Shown: positions 1 through 11,520, numbered from the stretch's first letter. The stretch: DNA of 64,000 nt from Pseudomonas veronii (GCF_001439695.1 NZ_JYLL01000024.1:27090-91089), one strand, 5' to 3'. Notes: a model not told the origin generated them from the sequence alone. Translations and numbers: made by a program.

Positions 1-356
1 AAACTCGCGCAATGGCCGGTACCACGCGTGCGTTGGTAAACAACATGGTCCAAGGCGTAAGCCAAGGCTTCGAGCGTAAGCTCCAGCTGGTCGGTGTTGG
101 TTACAAAGCGCAAGCAAAAGGCACGGTTTTGAACCTGGCCCTTGGCTTCTCGCACCCAGTGGATTACGAACTGCCGGAAGGCATCACCGCTGAGACCCCT
201 AGCCAAACCGATATCCTGATCAAGGGCATCGATAAGCAGCTGGTAGGTCAGGTGGCCGCTGAGATCCGCGACTTCCGTCCACCAGAGCCGTACAAAGGCA
301 AAGGTGTGCGCTACGCGGACGAAGTCGTCCGTCGTAAAGAAGCCAAGAAGAAGTAG
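1..356 (+). CDS. rplF: 50S ribosomal protein L6 (5'-truncated by window edge)
   Basis: C-terminal two thirds of L6, a large-subunit protein near the sarcin-ricin loop and the GTPase centre. The open frame runs in from the left edge (codons in phase with position 3) and ends at the TAG at 354-356, so about 117 of the usual 177 residues are present. The stretch GVGYKAQAKG, the motif LGFSHPVDYELP and the ending KGKGVRYADEVVRRKEAKKK are classic L6. The internal ATG at 12 is not the real start. It is followed after 10 bases by rplR in the spc operon. Confidence 0.98.
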   Translation, partial: TRAMAGTTRALVNNMVQGVSQGFERKLQLVGVGYKAQAKGTVLNLALGFSHPVDYELPEGITAETPSQTDILIKGIDKQLVGQVAAEIRDFRPPEPYKGKGVRYADEVVRRKEAKKK

Positions 357-366
357 GGCATAGCAA

Positions 367-717
367 ATGACCGACAAAAAAGTTACTCGACTGCGTCGCG
401 CTCGCAAAGCACGCCTGAAAATGCACGAACTCGAAGTCGTGCGTCTCTGCGTGTTCCGCTCGTCGCAGCACATCTACGCCCAGGTCATCTCGGCCGACGG
501 CAACAAAGTCCTGGCAAGCGCCTCGACTTTGGATAAAGAACTGCGTGATGGTGCCACCGGCAACATCGACGCGGCCACTAAGGTTGGCCAGCTGGTCGCT
601 ACGCGTGCTAAAGCCGCTGGCGTCTCGCAGGTGGCTTTCGACCGCTCTGGCTTCAAGTATCACGGTCGCGTCAAGGCGCTGGCTGATGCTGCTCGTGAAG
701 CTGGGCTGGAGTTCTAA
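367..717 (+). CDS. rplR: 50S ribosomal protein L18
   Basis: L18 binds 5S rRNA with L5 and L25 in the central protuberance. It has 116 residues, the normal bacterial length. The N-terminus is basic (TRLRRARKARLK) and is followed by the conserved core with RLCVFRSSQHIYAQVI; the end AAREAGLEF is the typical L18 C-terminus. It sits between rplF and rpsE in the standard spc order, with only three bases before the rpsE start. Confidence 0.98.
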   Translation: MTDKKVTRLRRARKARLKMHELEVVRLCVFRSSQHIYAQVISADGNKVLASASTLDKELRDGATGNIDAATKVGQLVATRAKAAGVSQVAFDRSGFKYHGRVKALADAAREAGLEF

Positions 718-720
718 GTT

Positions 721-1221
721 ATGTCAAATAACGACCAAAAGCGCGACGAAGGCTACATTGAGAAGCTGGTTCAAGTTAACCGCGTAGCCAAAACCGTTAA
801 AGGCGGCCGTATCTTCACTTTCACCGCGTTGACCGTGGTGGGTGATGGTAAAGGGCGCGTTGGCTTCGGCCGTGGCAAGTCACGTGAAGTGCCTGCTGCG
901 ATCCAGAAGGCAATGGAAGCTGCTCGTCGCAACATGATCCAAGTTGATCTGAACGGCACCACTCTGCAGTACGCAATGAAGTCCGCCCATGGCGCTTCGA
1001 AGGTGTACATGCAGCCTGCTTCTGAAGGTACCGGTATCATCGCTGGCGGCGCTATGCGTGCTGTCCTCGAAGTTGCTGGCGTTCAGAACGTTCTGGCCAA
1101 GTGCTACGGCTCGACTAACCCAGTAAACGTGGTTCACGCCACTTTCAAGGGTTTGAAAGCAATGCAGTCTCCTGAATCCATTGCCGCCAAGCGTGGCAAA
1201 AGCGTCAAGGAGATCTTCTGA
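721..1221 (+). CDS. rpsE: 30S ribosomal protein S5
   Basis: S5 lies at the mRNA entry side of the small subunit and affects decoding accuracy. It has 166 residues. The N-terminal double-stranded-RNA-binding-like domain begins around residue 10 ([15 protein letters not shown]), and the [22 protein letters not shown] segment and the C-terminal [15 protein letters not shown] segment are family hallmarks. The stop is two bases before rpmD, so the genes are transcribed together. Confidence 0.98.
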
Positions 1222-1223
1222 TC

Positions 1224-1400
1224 ATGGCTACCGTTAAAGTAACGCTGATCAAAAGCATGACCGGCCGCATCCCTAACCACAAATTGTGCGTTAAGGGTTT
1301 GGGTCTGCGTCGCATCGGTCACACTGTAGAAGTCCAGGATACTCCCGAGAATCGCGGGATGATCAACAAGGCTTACTACATGCTGCGTGTCGAGGGTTAA
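1224..1400 (+). CDS. rpmD: 50S ribosomal protein L30
   Basis: A 58-codon gene starting ATG GCT ACC at 1224 and ending TAA at 1398-1400. It reads [20 protein letters not shown] at the start and continues with the conserved [16 protein letters not shown] segment, which identifies L30, a small large-subunit protein. It occupies the expected place between rpsE and rplO, with two- and three-base gaps on either side. Confidence 0.97.
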
Positions 1401-1403
1401 TCG

Positions 1404-1841
1404 ATGAAACTCAATGATCTGAGTCCAGCGCCGGGTTCCCGTCGCGAAAAGCATCGTCCGGGCCGTGGTATCGGTAGCGGTTTGGGTAAGACTGGTGGCC
1501 GTGGCCACAAAGGTCAAACCTCCCGCTCCGGTGGCACCATTGCTCCAGGCTTTGAAGGCGGTCAACAGCCGCTGCATCGTCGCCTGCCTAAGTTCGGTTT
1601 CGTATCCCTGAAAGCCATGGACCGCGCAGAAGTGCGTCTGTCCGAGCTGGCTAAAGTGGAAGGCGACATCGTTACTGTGCAGACCCTGAAAGATGCCAAC
1701 GTGATCAACGTCAACGTACAGCGTGTGAAAATCATGCTGTCCGGTGAAGTGACTCGCGCTGTCACTATCGGCAAGGGAATCGGCGCCACCAAAGGTGCGC
1801 GTTCGGCTATCGAAGCAGCTGGCGGCAAGTTCGAGGAATAA
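1404..1841 (+). CDS. rplO: 50S ribosomal protein L15
   Basis: L15 is a late-assembly protein that reaches into the core of the large subunit. It has 145 residues. The long Gly/Arg-rich N-terminal extension (RPGRGIGSGLGKTGGRGHKGQ) and the GFEGGQQPLHRRLPKFGF motif are diagnostic. Its stop codon directly abuts the secY ATG at 1842, so the two are probably translationally linked. Confidence 0.98.
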   Translation: MKLNDLSPAPGSRREKHRPGRGIGSGLGKTGGRGHKGQTSRSGGTIAPGFEGGQQPLHRRLPKFGFVSLKAMDRAEVRLSELAKVEGDIVTVQTLKDANVINVNVQRVKIMLSGEVTRAVTIGKGIGATKGARSAIEAAGGKFEE

Positions 1842-3170
1842 ATGGCTAAGCAAGGTGCTCTCTCAGCGCTCGGCAAAGGCGGTATGTCTGAACTTTGGGC
1901 TCGTCTGCGTTTTCTGTTCCTGGCGATTATCGTCTACCGAATAGGCGCACACATCCCGGTTCCAGGTATCAACCCGGACCGACTCGCAGACCTGTTTCGA
2001 CAGAATGAGGGGACCATTCTTAGCTTGTTCAACATGTTTTCCGGCGGCGCGCTGGAACGGATGAGCATCTTTGCACTGGGGATCATGCCGTACATTTCGG
2101 CATCGATCATCATGCAACTGATGACCGCCGTCAGCCCGCAGCTGGAGCAGTTGAAGAAGGAAGGTGAAGCTGGCCGTCGCAAGATTAGCCAGTACACCCG
2201 CTACGGCACTGTCATCCTCGCCCTGGTTCAAGCTATCGGCATGTCCGTTGGCCTGGCGGGGCAGGGTGTTGCGTTCACTGGTGACTTTGGCTTCCATTTC
2301 GTCGCGGTATCCACGTTTGTGGCTGGTGCGATGTTCATGATGTGGCTGGGTGAGCAGATTACTGAGCGTGGTGTTGGTAACGGTATCTCGATGTTGATTT
2401 TCGCAGGTATCGTCGCCGGTCTTCCGAGAGCGATCGGGCAGTCTTTCGAGTCTGCACGTCAGGGTGATATCAACATTTTCGCCCTGGTCGCCATCGGTTT
2501 GCTGGCAGTAGCGATTATCGGTTTTGTGGTGTTCATTGAGCGTGGCCAGCGTCGTATTGCTGTTCACTACGCCAAGCGTCAGCAGGGCCGCAAGGTCTTT
2601 GCCGCGCAGACCAGCCACTTGCCGCTGAAAGTGAATATGGCCGGTGTTATTCCGGCGATTTTCGCGAGCAGCATCTTGCTGTTTCCGGCTTCGTTGGGTA
2701 CCTGGTTTGGTCAGTCTGAAAACATGGGCTGGCTGCAGGACCTCTCTCAGTCGATCGCTCCTGGTCAGCCGTTGAATATTCTGCTGTTTAGTGCAGGGAT
2801 TATTTTCTTCTGCTTCTTCTATACGGCGTTGATGTTCAATCCGAAAGACGTAGCGGAAAACCTGAAGAAGTCCGGTGCCTTTATTCCGGGCATCCGTCCA
2901 GGTGAGCAGTCTGCACGCTACATTGATGGCGTTCTGACTCGTTTGACCCTGTTCGGTGCTCTATATATGACGGCCGTGTGCTTGTTGCCCCAGTTCCTGG
3001 TGGTTGCAGCAAACGTTCCGTTCTACCTTGGCGGGACCTCGTTGCTGATCGTGGTCGTGGTTGTGATGGACTTCATGTCCCAAGTACAATCGCACCTCGT
3101 TTCGCACCAGTACGAATCCCTGATGAAGAAAGCCAACCTGAAGGGTTACGGCAGCGGCATGTTGCGCTGA
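1842..3170 (+). CDS. secY: Preprotein translocase subunit SecY
   Basis: Central channel subunit of the SecYEG translocon in the inner membrane. It has 442 residues with about ten hydrophobic helices. The early segment YRIGAHIPVPGI, the plug/TM2 region (LFNMFSGGALERMSIFALGIMPYISASIIMQL) and the cytoplasmic loop with FNPKDVAENLKKSGAFIPGIRPG are all as expected. Placement as the last large gene of the spc operon, followed by rpmJ, is conserved across gammaproteobacteria. Confidence 0.98.
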   Translation: MAKQGALSALGKGGMSELWARLRFLFLAIIVYRIGAHIPVPGINPDRLADLFRQNEGTILSLFNMFSGGALERMSIFALGIMPYISASIIMQLMTAVSPQLEQLKKEGEAGRRKISQYTRYGTVILALVQAIGMSVGLAGQGVAFTGDFGFHFVAVSTFVAGAMFMMWLGEQITERGVGNGISMLIFAGIVAGLPRAIGQSFESARQGDINIFALVAIGLLAVAIIGFVVFIERGQRRIAVHYAKRQQGRKVFAAQTSHLPLKVNMAGVIPAIFASSILLFPASLGTWFGQSENMGWLQDLSQSIAPGQPLNILLFSAGIIFFCFFYTALMFNPKDVAENLKKSGAFIPGIRPGEQSARYIDGVLTRLTLFGALYMTAVCLLPQFLVVAANVPFYLGGTSLLIVVVVVMDFMSQVQSHLVSHQYESLMKKANLKGYGSGMLR

Positions 3171-3197
3171 GTACCCATAAGGTTCGAGGAGTTGGTG

Positions 3198-3314
3198 ATG
3201 AAAGTTCGTGCATCGGTGAAAAAGCTGTGCCGTAACTGCAAGATTATTCGCCGCGAAGGTGTTGTTCGAGTAATTTGCAGCGCGGAACCGCGTCACAAAC
3301 AGCGCCAAGGCTGA
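3198..3314 (+). CDS. rpmJ: 50S ribosomal protein L36 (zinc-binding form)
   Basis: A 38-codon gene beginning [15 protein letters not shown], with GAGG upstream of the ATG. C11, C14 and C27 with the following H33 form the zinc-ribbon of the C+ type of L36; a zinc-free paralogue often exists elsewhere in pseudomonads but is not in this window. It closes the spc operon. Confidence 0.96.
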
Positions 3315-3331
3315 GTGTGATCCGCTTGAAG

Positions 3332-3355
3332 CCCGGCAGCTAGTGCGCTGCCGGG
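3332..3355 (+). terminator. Hairpin at the spc/alpha operon junction
   Basis: A perfect 9-bp stem (CCCGGCAGC / GCTGCCGGG) with a six-base loop, followed by a T-rich but interrupted stretch. It may be a weak terminator or an RNA-processing/attenuation site after rpmJ. It sits immediately upstream of the promoter assigned to the alpha operon. Confidence 0.5.
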
Positions 3356-3384
3356 TTGATTATTTGTTATTACAGCGATATTAT
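3356..3384 (+). promoter_or_regulatory. Candidate sigma70 promoter of the alpha operon
   Basis: TTGATT at 3356-3361 and TATTAT at 3379-3384 are separated by exactly 17 bases, which predicts transcription starting near 3391 and a leader of about 50 bases before rpsM. Promoter placement between spc and alpha operons agrees with enteric bacteria. The leader could carry the S4 autoregulatory site, but I cannot fold it reliably by eye. Confidence 0.6.
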
Positions 3385-3443
3385 CTCGCGCCCTATTTCT
3401 TGGCTTCCGGGGCGTAGGTAGCTGTCAATTGGAGTCCCACTGA

Positions 3444-3800
3444 ATGGCCCGTATTGCAGGCGTTAACATTCCAGATAACAAGCACACTGTTATCTCGCTG
3501 ACCTACATCTATGGTGTTGGTCGCACTACTGCGCAGAAAATTTGCGCGGTCGCTGGGGTAAACCCAGCCGCTAAGATCAAGGATCTGAGCGACGAGCAGG
3601 TTGAATTGCTGCGTGGCGAAGTGGCGAAGTTCACCACTGAAGGTGACCTGCGTCGCGAAATCAACATGAAAATCAAGCGTTTGATGGACCTCGGTTGCTA
3701 TCGCGGTCTGCGTCATCGTCGTGGTCTTCCAGTACGCGGTCAGCGTACCAAGACTAACGCGCGTACCCGTAAAGGTCCGCGTAAGCCGATCCGCAAGTAA
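3444..3800 (+). CDS. rpsM: 30S ribosomal protein S13
   Basis: S13 sits in the head of the small subunit and contacts the P-site tRNA and the large subunit. It has 118 residues. The start MARIAGVNIPDNKHTVISLT, the helix-hairpin-helix region (TYIYGVGRTTAQKIC) and the basic tail (RTKTNARTRKGPRKPIRK) are typical. It is the first gene of the alpha operon, 59 bases downstream of the candidate -10 box. Confidence 0.98.
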   Translation: MARIAGVNIPDNKHTVISLTYIYGVGRTTAQKICAVAGVNPAAKIKDLSDEQVELLRGEVAKFTTEGDLRREINMKIKRLMDLGCYRGLRHRRGLPVRGQRTKTNARTRKGPRKPIRK

Positions 3801-3830
3801 TCGCCCCCGCGAATCGACAGGAAAATTATC

Positions 3831-4220
3831 ATGGCAAAACCTGCTGCTCGTCCTCGTAAAAAAGTTAAAAAGACAGTGGTTGATGGCATCGCCCACATCC
3901 ATGCTTCTTTTAACAACACCATCGTGACCATCACCGACCGTCAAGGTAACGCGCTTTCTTGGGCTACCTCCGGTGGTTCGGGTTTCCGCGGTTCCCGCAA
4001 GTCCACCCCGTTCGCTGCTCAAGTAGCTGCTGAACGTGCTGGTCAAGCTGCGCTGGAATACGGCCTGAAAAACCTCGACGTTAACGTCAAAGGTCCAGGT
4101 CCAGGTCGTGAGTCCGCTGTCCGTGCTTTGAACGGCTGTGGCTATAAGATCGCCAGCATCACCGACGTGACGCCAATCCCGCACAACGGGTGCCGTCCGC
4201 CGAAGAAGCGCCGCGTGTAA
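3831..4220 (+). CDS. rpsK: 30S ribosomal protein S11
   Basis: S11 forms part of the platform of the small subunit and helps shape the E site. It has 129 residues. The motif DGIAHIHASFNNTIVTITDRQGN and the C-terminal DVTPIPHNGCRPPKKRRV are invariant family features. A good Shine-Dalgarno (CAGGAAA) precedes the ATG. Confidence 0.98.
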   Translation: MAKPAARPRKKVKKTVVDGIAHIHASFNNTIVTITDRQGNALSWATSGGSGFRGSRKSTPFAAQVAAERAGQAALEYGLKNLDVNVKGPGPGRESAVRALNGCGYKIASITDVTPIPHNGCRPPKKRRV

Positions 4221-4238
4221 TCCAGGAGATTGTAAAGA

Positions 4239-4859
4239 ATGGCTCGTTACATTGGTCCAAAATGCAAACTCGCTCGTCGCGAAGGCACCGATCTCTTCCT
4301 GAAGAGCGGCGTGCGCGCGATCGAATCGAAGTGCAACATTGAAGCAGCACCTGGTATCCACGGCCAACGCCGCGGTCGCCAGTCCGATTACGGCACCCAA
4401 CTGCGTGAAAAGCAGAAGGTCCGTCGTATCTACGGCGTTCTCGAGCGTCAGTTCAGCGGCTACTACAAAGAAGCTGCTGGCAAGAAAGGTGCAACCGGTG
4501 AAAACCTGCTGCAACTGCTCGAATGCCGTCTGGACAACGTTGTATACCGTATGGGCTTTGGTTCTACTCGTGCCGAATCCCGTCAGCTGGTATCGCACAA
4601 GTCGATCAGCGTTAACGGCCAGACCGTAAACGTTCCGTCCTACCAGGTTCGTGCTGGTGACGTGGTCGCTGTTCGCGAGAAAGCAAAAAACCAACTTCGC
4701 ATTGTCCAAGCTCTCGATCTGTGTGCCCAACGTGGCCGCGTAGAATGGGTAGAAGTAGACACTGAGAAGAAGTCGGGCGTTTTCAAGAACGTTCCAGCTC
4801 GCAGTGATCTGTCCGCCGACATCAACGAAAGCCTGATTGTCGAGCTCTACTCCAAGTAA
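4239..4859 (+). CDS. rpsD: 30S ribosomal protein S4
   Basis: S4 is a primary 16S rRNA-binding assembly protein and, in enteric bacteria, the translational repressor of the alpha operon. It has 206 residues, the standard length. The start MARYIGPKCKLARREGTDL, the S4 RNA-binding fold with RLDNVVYRMGFGSTRAESRQ, and the end ADINESLIVELYSK are all diagnostic. It is preceded by CAGGAG. Confidence 0.98.
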   Translation: MARYIGPKCKLARREGTDLFLKSGVRAIESKCNIEAAPGIHGQRRGRQSDYGTQLREKQKVRRIYGVLERQFSGYYKEAAGKKGATGENLLQLLECRLDNVVYRMGFGSTRAESRQLVSHKSISVNGQTVNVPSYQVRAGDVVAVREKAKNQLRIVQALDLCAQRGRVEWVEVDTEKKSGVFKNVPARSDLSADINESLIVELYSK

Positions 4860-4881
4860 GGGCTAGAAAATAGGTGCATCC

Positions 4882-5883
4882 ATGCAGATTTCGGTAAATG
4901 AGTTCCTGACACCCCGCCACATTGATGTGCAGGTTGTCAGTCCAACCCGCGCCAAAATCACACTCGAGCCTCTCGAGCGTGGTTTTGGCCACACCCTGGG
5001 CAACGCGCTGCGCCGCATCCTGTTGTCCTCAATGCCCGGCTGTGCAGTAGTCGAGGCCGAGATTGACGGTGTGCTCCACGAGTACAGCGCCATCGAAGGT
5101 GTACAGGAAGACGTAATTGAAATCCTGTTGAACCTTAAAGGTCTGGCTATCAAGCTGCACGGCCGTGACGAAGTTACGCTGACCTTGTCGAAGAAGGGTT
5201 CGGGGGTGGTTACCGCTGCCGATATTCAGCTGGATCATGATGTCGAGATCGTTAACCCCGATCACGTAATCGCTAACCTGGCGTCTAACGGCGCCCTGAA
5301 CATGAAGCTCACTGTAGCTCGTGGTCGTGGTTATGAACCGGCCGACTCGCGTCAGAGCGATGAAGACGAAAGCCGCAGCATTGGTCGCTTGCAGCTTGAC
5401 TCTTCGTTCAGCCCGGTTCGCCGTATCGCATACGTGGTGGAAAACGCCCGTGTCGAGCAGCGTACTAACCTGGACAAGCTGGTTATTGATCTGGAAACCA
5501 ACGGTACTCTGGACCCTGAAGAGGCTATCCGTCGCGCTGCAACCATTCTGCAACAGCAGTTGGCTGCGTTCGTCGACCTCAAAGGCGACAGCGAACCAGT
5601 GGTAATCGAGCAGGAAGACGAGATCGATCCGATCCTGCTTCGCCCGGTTGACGATCTGGAACTGACTGTACGTTCGGCTAACTGCCTTAAGGCGGAAAAC
5701 ATTTACTACATCGGCGACCTGATTCAGCGTACCGAAGTAGAACTGTTGAAGACTCCGAACCTGGGCAAGAAATCCTTGACTGAAATCAAGGACGTTCTGG
5801 CCTCCCGCGGTCTGTCCCTCGGCATGCGCCTCGACAACTGGCCGCCTGCAAGTCTTAAGAAGGACGACAAGGCGACTGCCTGA
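4882..5883 (+). CDS. rpoA: RNA polymerase alpha subunit
   Basis: Scaffold subunit of RNA polymerase. It has 333 residues. The N-terminal dimerisation domain (about 1-235) contains LERGFGHTLGNALRRILLSSMPG. An acidic linker (IEQEDEIDPILL) leads to the C-terminal domain (about 249-333), whose NCLKAENIYYIGDLIQRTE and NLGKKSLTEIKDVL segments bind UP elements and activators. It lies between rpsD and rplQ as in other gammaproteobacteria. The start has only a weak Shine-Dalgarno. Confidence 0.98.
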   Translation: MQISVNEFLTPRHIDVQVVSPTRAKITLEPLERGFGHTLGNALRRILLSSMPGCAVVEAEIDGVLHEYSAIEGVQEDVIEILLNLKGLAIKLHGRDEVTLTLSKKGSGVVTAADIQLDHDVEIVNPDHVIANLASNGALNMKLTVARGRGYEPADSRQSDEDESRSIGRLQLDSSFSPVRRIAYVVENARVEQRTNLDKLVIDLETNGTLDPEEAIRRAATILQQQLAAFVDLKGDSEPVVIEQEDEIDPILLRPVDDLELTVRSANCLKAENIYYIGDLIQRTEVELLKTPNLGKKSLTEIKDVLASRGLSLGMRLDNWPPASLKKDDKATA

Positions 5884-5924
5884 TCGTCGTAATCACCGAA
5901 CGTGAGTTTGGTAAGGAATGAACC

Positions 5925-6311
5925 ATGCGTCATCGTAAAAGTGGACGTCACCTGAGCCGTACCAGCTCGCACCGTAAGGCCATGTTCCAAAACATGGCGG
6001 TGTCGCTGTTCGAGCACGAGCTGATCAAAACTACACTGCCGAAAGCTAAAGAACTGCGTCGCGTTGCTGAGCCGCTGATCACTTTGGCTAAGACAGACAG
6101 CCTGGCTAACCGCCGTCTGGCCTTCGACCGTACTCGTTCGAAAGCTATCGTTGGTAAGCTCTTCAACGACCTGGGCAAGCGTTACGCTACCCGTGAGGGT
6201 GGCTACCTGCGCATCCTCAAGTGCGGTTTCCGCGCTGGCGACAACGCGCCTATGGCGTATGTCGAGTTGGTTGATCGTGCTACTGCCGGCGAAGCTGTAA
6301 GCGCCGAGTAA
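5925..6311 (+). CDS. rplQ: 50S ribosomal protein L17
   Basis: L17 lies near the peptide exit tunnel. It has 128 residues. The start [20 protein letters not shown] and the [21 protein letters not shown] segment identify it. The ATG has a clear TAAGGAAT Shine-Dalgarno. It is the last gene of the alpha operon and is followed by a strong terminator. Confidence 0.98.
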
Positions 6312-6331
6312 GACGACAGTCTGTAACGAAG

Positions 6332-6356
6332 AACCGGGCCTAGCGCCCGGTTTTTT
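6332..6356 (+). terminator. Rho-independent terminator of the alpha operon
   Basis: An 8-bp GC-rich stem (AACCGGGC / GCCCGGTT) with a five-base loop runs directly into a T tract, 20 bases after the rplQ stop. Confidence 0.9.
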
Positions 6357-6482
6357 GTGCGCGTAAGAAAAGCGCCATGGATACAAGCGTGCATCGATCT
6401 GGCCGCGGCATTATGGGCGTCGGGTGTATTGGTAGTAATTTTCTATTGATGTCCACAATTTAATGAATTTGTAGACGTCATG

Positions 6483-6493
6483 TTGATGATCAA
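6483..6493. promoter_or_regulatory. Short palindrome upstream of katA
   Basis: TTGATGATCAA is a perfect odd palindrome 58 bases before the katA ATG, in an otherwise unassigned 190-base AT-rich upstream region. It resembles an ANR/FNR box with a one-base instead of a four-base spacer, so it is probably not a normal ANR site. I could not make out a convincing OxyR site here. Confidence 0.25.
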
Positions 6494-6550
6494 TACTCAC
6501 TGCAAGCCGATTAGCCGGCAGTTCCAAGTCCGACCTGAGGAAGATTGAAC

Positions 6551-7999
6551 ATGAGCCAGAACAAAATTCTTACCACCGCCAGCGGCGCTCCCGTGGCGGA
6601 CAACCAGAACTCCCGTTCCGCCGGCCCGCGTGGCCCGTTGTTGCTCGATGATTTTCACCTGATCGAGAAGCTCGCTCACTTCAACCGCGAAAACATCCCT
6701 GAGCGTCGCGTACACGCCAAAGGTTCGGGTGCTTACGGCACGTTCACCGTCACCCGGGACATTACTCAGTACACCAGCGCCAAGCTGTTCGAGGCCGTTG
6801 GTAAACAAACGCCGACCTTTCTGCGTTTCTCCACGGTCGGTGGCGAACGTGGTTCGGCGGATACCGAGCGCGACCCTCGTGGCTTTGCCTTGAAGTTCTA
6901 CACCGAAGAAGGCAACTGGGACATCGTCGGTAACAACACCCCGGTGTTCTTCATCCGCGACCCACTCAAGTTCCCTGATTTCATCCACACTCAAAAACGC
7001 CTGCCGCAAAGCAATCTGAAAAGCGCGCAGATGATGTGGGATTTCTGGTCGCACTCCCCGGAGGCGCTGCACCAGGTCACCATCCTGTTTTCCGATCGTG
7101 GTATCCCTGACGGTTACCGCCACATGCACGGCTTCGGTAGCCACACCTACAGCTTGATCAACGCCAAGGGCGAGCGGCACTGGGTGAAGTGGCACTACAA
7201 GACCAAGCAAGGCATCAAGAACCTGGCACCGGCCGAGGCGGCACGTTTGGCCGGTACCGACCCTGATTACGCACAGCGCGATCTGTTTGGTGCGATCGAG
7301 CGCGGGGATTTCCCGAAATGGCGCGTCTGCATTCAGATCATGACCGAGGCCCAGGCCAACGCACATTACGAGAACCCCTTTGACGTGACCAAAACCTGGT
7401 CGCAGAAGGAGTTCCCGCTGATCGAAGTCGGTGAACTGGAGCTCAACCGTAATCCGCAGAACTACTTCGCCGAAGTGGAACAAGCGGCGTTCGGCCCGAG
7501 CAACATGGTCCCGGGTGTTGGCCTGTCGCCGGACCGCATGCTGCAAGGTCGCGTCTTCGCTTACGCAGATGCCCACCGCTACCGTATCGGCACCAACCAC
7601 CAGCAATTGCCGGTGAATGCCCCACGTAGCCCGGTCAACAGCTACCAGCGTGATGGCTCGATGGCCTTCGGCAGCAACGGCGGTGGGGCGCCCAACTATG
7701 AGCCAAACAGCTACGCCGACGCGCCGAAACAAGCGCCACAGTACGCCGAGCCCGCATTGGCCCTGAGCGGTGCCGCGGATCGTTACGATCACCGCGAAGA
7801 CACCGACTATTACAGCCACGCCGGTGCGCTGTTCCGCCTGATGAACGATGAGCAGAAAGCCTTGCTCACCGGCAACATCGCCGGCGCCATGGCGGGGGTT
7901 TCCAGTGATGTGGTCCAGCGTCAGTTGCAGCACTTCTTCAAAGCCGATCCGGCTTATGGAGAAGCAATCGCAAAGGCGCTGGGTGTATCGATTAACTGA
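6551..7999 (+). CDS. katA: Monofunctional haem catalase KatA
   Basis: Decomposes hydrogen peroxide to water and oxygen. It has 482 residues, the size of small-subunit catalases. Starting at ATG 6551, the distal His is H55 (in RRVHAKGSGAYG), the distal Asn is N128 (in VGNNTPVFF) and the proximal haem-ligand Tyr is Y338 (in FAYADAHRYR). A TTG six bases upstream is in frame but too close to the GAGG Shine-Dalgarno. Catalase followed by ferritin and uvrA is the order I know from P. aeruginosa, where the catalase is KatA. It has its own terminator, so it is probably a single-gene unit. Confidence 0.95.
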   Translation: MSQNKILTTASGAPVADNQNSRSAGPRGPLLLDDFHLIEKLAHFNRENIPERRVHAKGSGAYGTFTVTRDITQYTSAKLFEAVGKQTPTFLRFSTVGGERGSADTERDPRGFALKFYTEEGNWDIVGNNTPVFFIRDPLKFPDFIHTQKRLPQSNLKSAQMMWDFWSHSPEALHQVTILFSDRGIPDGYRHMHGFGSHTYSLINAKGERHWVKWHYKTKQGIKNLAPAEAARLAGTDPDYAQRDLFGAIERGDFPKWRVCIQIMTEAQANAHYENPFDVTKTWSQKEFPLIEVGELELNRNPQNYFAEVEQAAFGPSNMVPGVGLSPDRMLQGRVFAYADAHRYRIGTNHQQLPVNAPRSPVNSYQRDGSMAFGSNGGGAPNYEPNSYADAPKQAPQYAEPALALSGAADRYDHREDTDYYSHAGALFRLMNDEQKALLTGNIAGAMAGVSSDVVQRQLQHFFKADPAYGEAIAKALGVSIN

Positions 8000-8016
8000 C
8001 TCTAAACGATAAGCAG

Positions 8017-8041
8017 AACCGCCCTCATTTGGGCGGTTTTT
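8017..8041 (+). terminator. Terminator after katA
   Basis: An AACCGCCC / GGGCGGTT stem with a six-base loop, followed by TTT(T)TG, 17 bases after the katA stop. Confidence 0.85.
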
Positions 8042-8154
8042 GCGTTAATTCAGCCGCTTTTCTCAGGAAATCTTCACTTTTCTGCCGTTGGCTCCGTGAC
8101 CTATGGGTCAGCATGGTTCAAACTAAAGACTTTCAAGCAGGGAGATGTAGGGCG

Positions 8155-8619
8155 ATGCAAGGTCACCCCGACGTAATCGATTACCTCAACACGTTGCTGA
8201 CGGGCGAACTCGCGGCTCGTGACCAATATTTCATCCATTCGCGTATGTACGAAGACTGGGGCTTTACCGAGCTCTACGAGCGTATCAACCACGAGATGGA
8301 AGAAGAGACCCAGCACGCCGACGCGCTGATGCGCCGTATCCTGATGCTCGAAGGCACGCCACGCATGCGTCCCGACGACTTGGACGTAGGCACAACGGTG
8401 CCTGAGATGCTCGCCGCTGACCTGCGCCTCGAGAACAAGGTCCGTGCCGCGCTGTGCAAGGGCATCGAGCTGTGCGAGCAGCACAACGACTATGTCACCC
8501 GTGAAATTCTGCGCGTGCAGTTGGCCGATACCGAAGAAGATCACACCTACTGGCTGGAAAAGCAGCTGGGCCTGATCAAGCTGGTCGGCCTGGAGAATTA
8601 CCTGCAATCGCAGTTCTGA
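8155..8619 (+). CDS. ftnA: Bacterial ferritin (FtnA type, annotated in many genomes as bacterioferritin)
   Basis: Iron-storage nanocage subunit of 154 residues. The ferroxidase ligands are present: E18, E51, H54, E93 (approximate), E127 and H130. The position of the bacterioferritin haem ligand Met52 is Thr here (in EEETQHAD), so this is the non-haem FtnA type rather than a true Bfr. The ATG at 8155 follows a GGGAGA Shine-Dalgarno; longer in-frame upstream sequence is untranslated leader. Placement beside katA links iron storage with peroxide defence. Confidence 0.9.
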   Translation: MQGHPDVIDYLNTLLTGELAARDQYFIHSRMYEDWGFTELYERINHEMEEETQHADALMRRILMLEGTPRMRPDDLDVGTTVPEMLAADLRLENKVRAALCKGIELCEQHNDYVTREILRVQLADTEEDHTYWLEKQLGLIKLVGLENYLQSQF

Positions 8620-8631
8620 TTCCCGGCTGTA

Positions 8632-8670
8632 AAAAAGCCCCTGTCACCGTTGAAGTGACAGGGGCTTTTT
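8632..8670. terminator. Bidirectional terminator between ftnA and uvrA
   Basis: A perfect 16-bp stem (left arm AAAAAGCCCCTGTCAC) with a seven-base loop. A-run and T-run flanks let it serve both convergent genes. Confidence 0.93.
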
Positions 8671-8685
8671 ATTGGGCCGGATAAA

Positions 8686-11520
<2,835 letters not shown>

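Noticed and set aside
3393..4730. 445-codon minus-strand frame across rpsM, rpsK and rpsD
   Set aside because: Spans three highly conserved ribosomal genes on the plus strand and has no family character.
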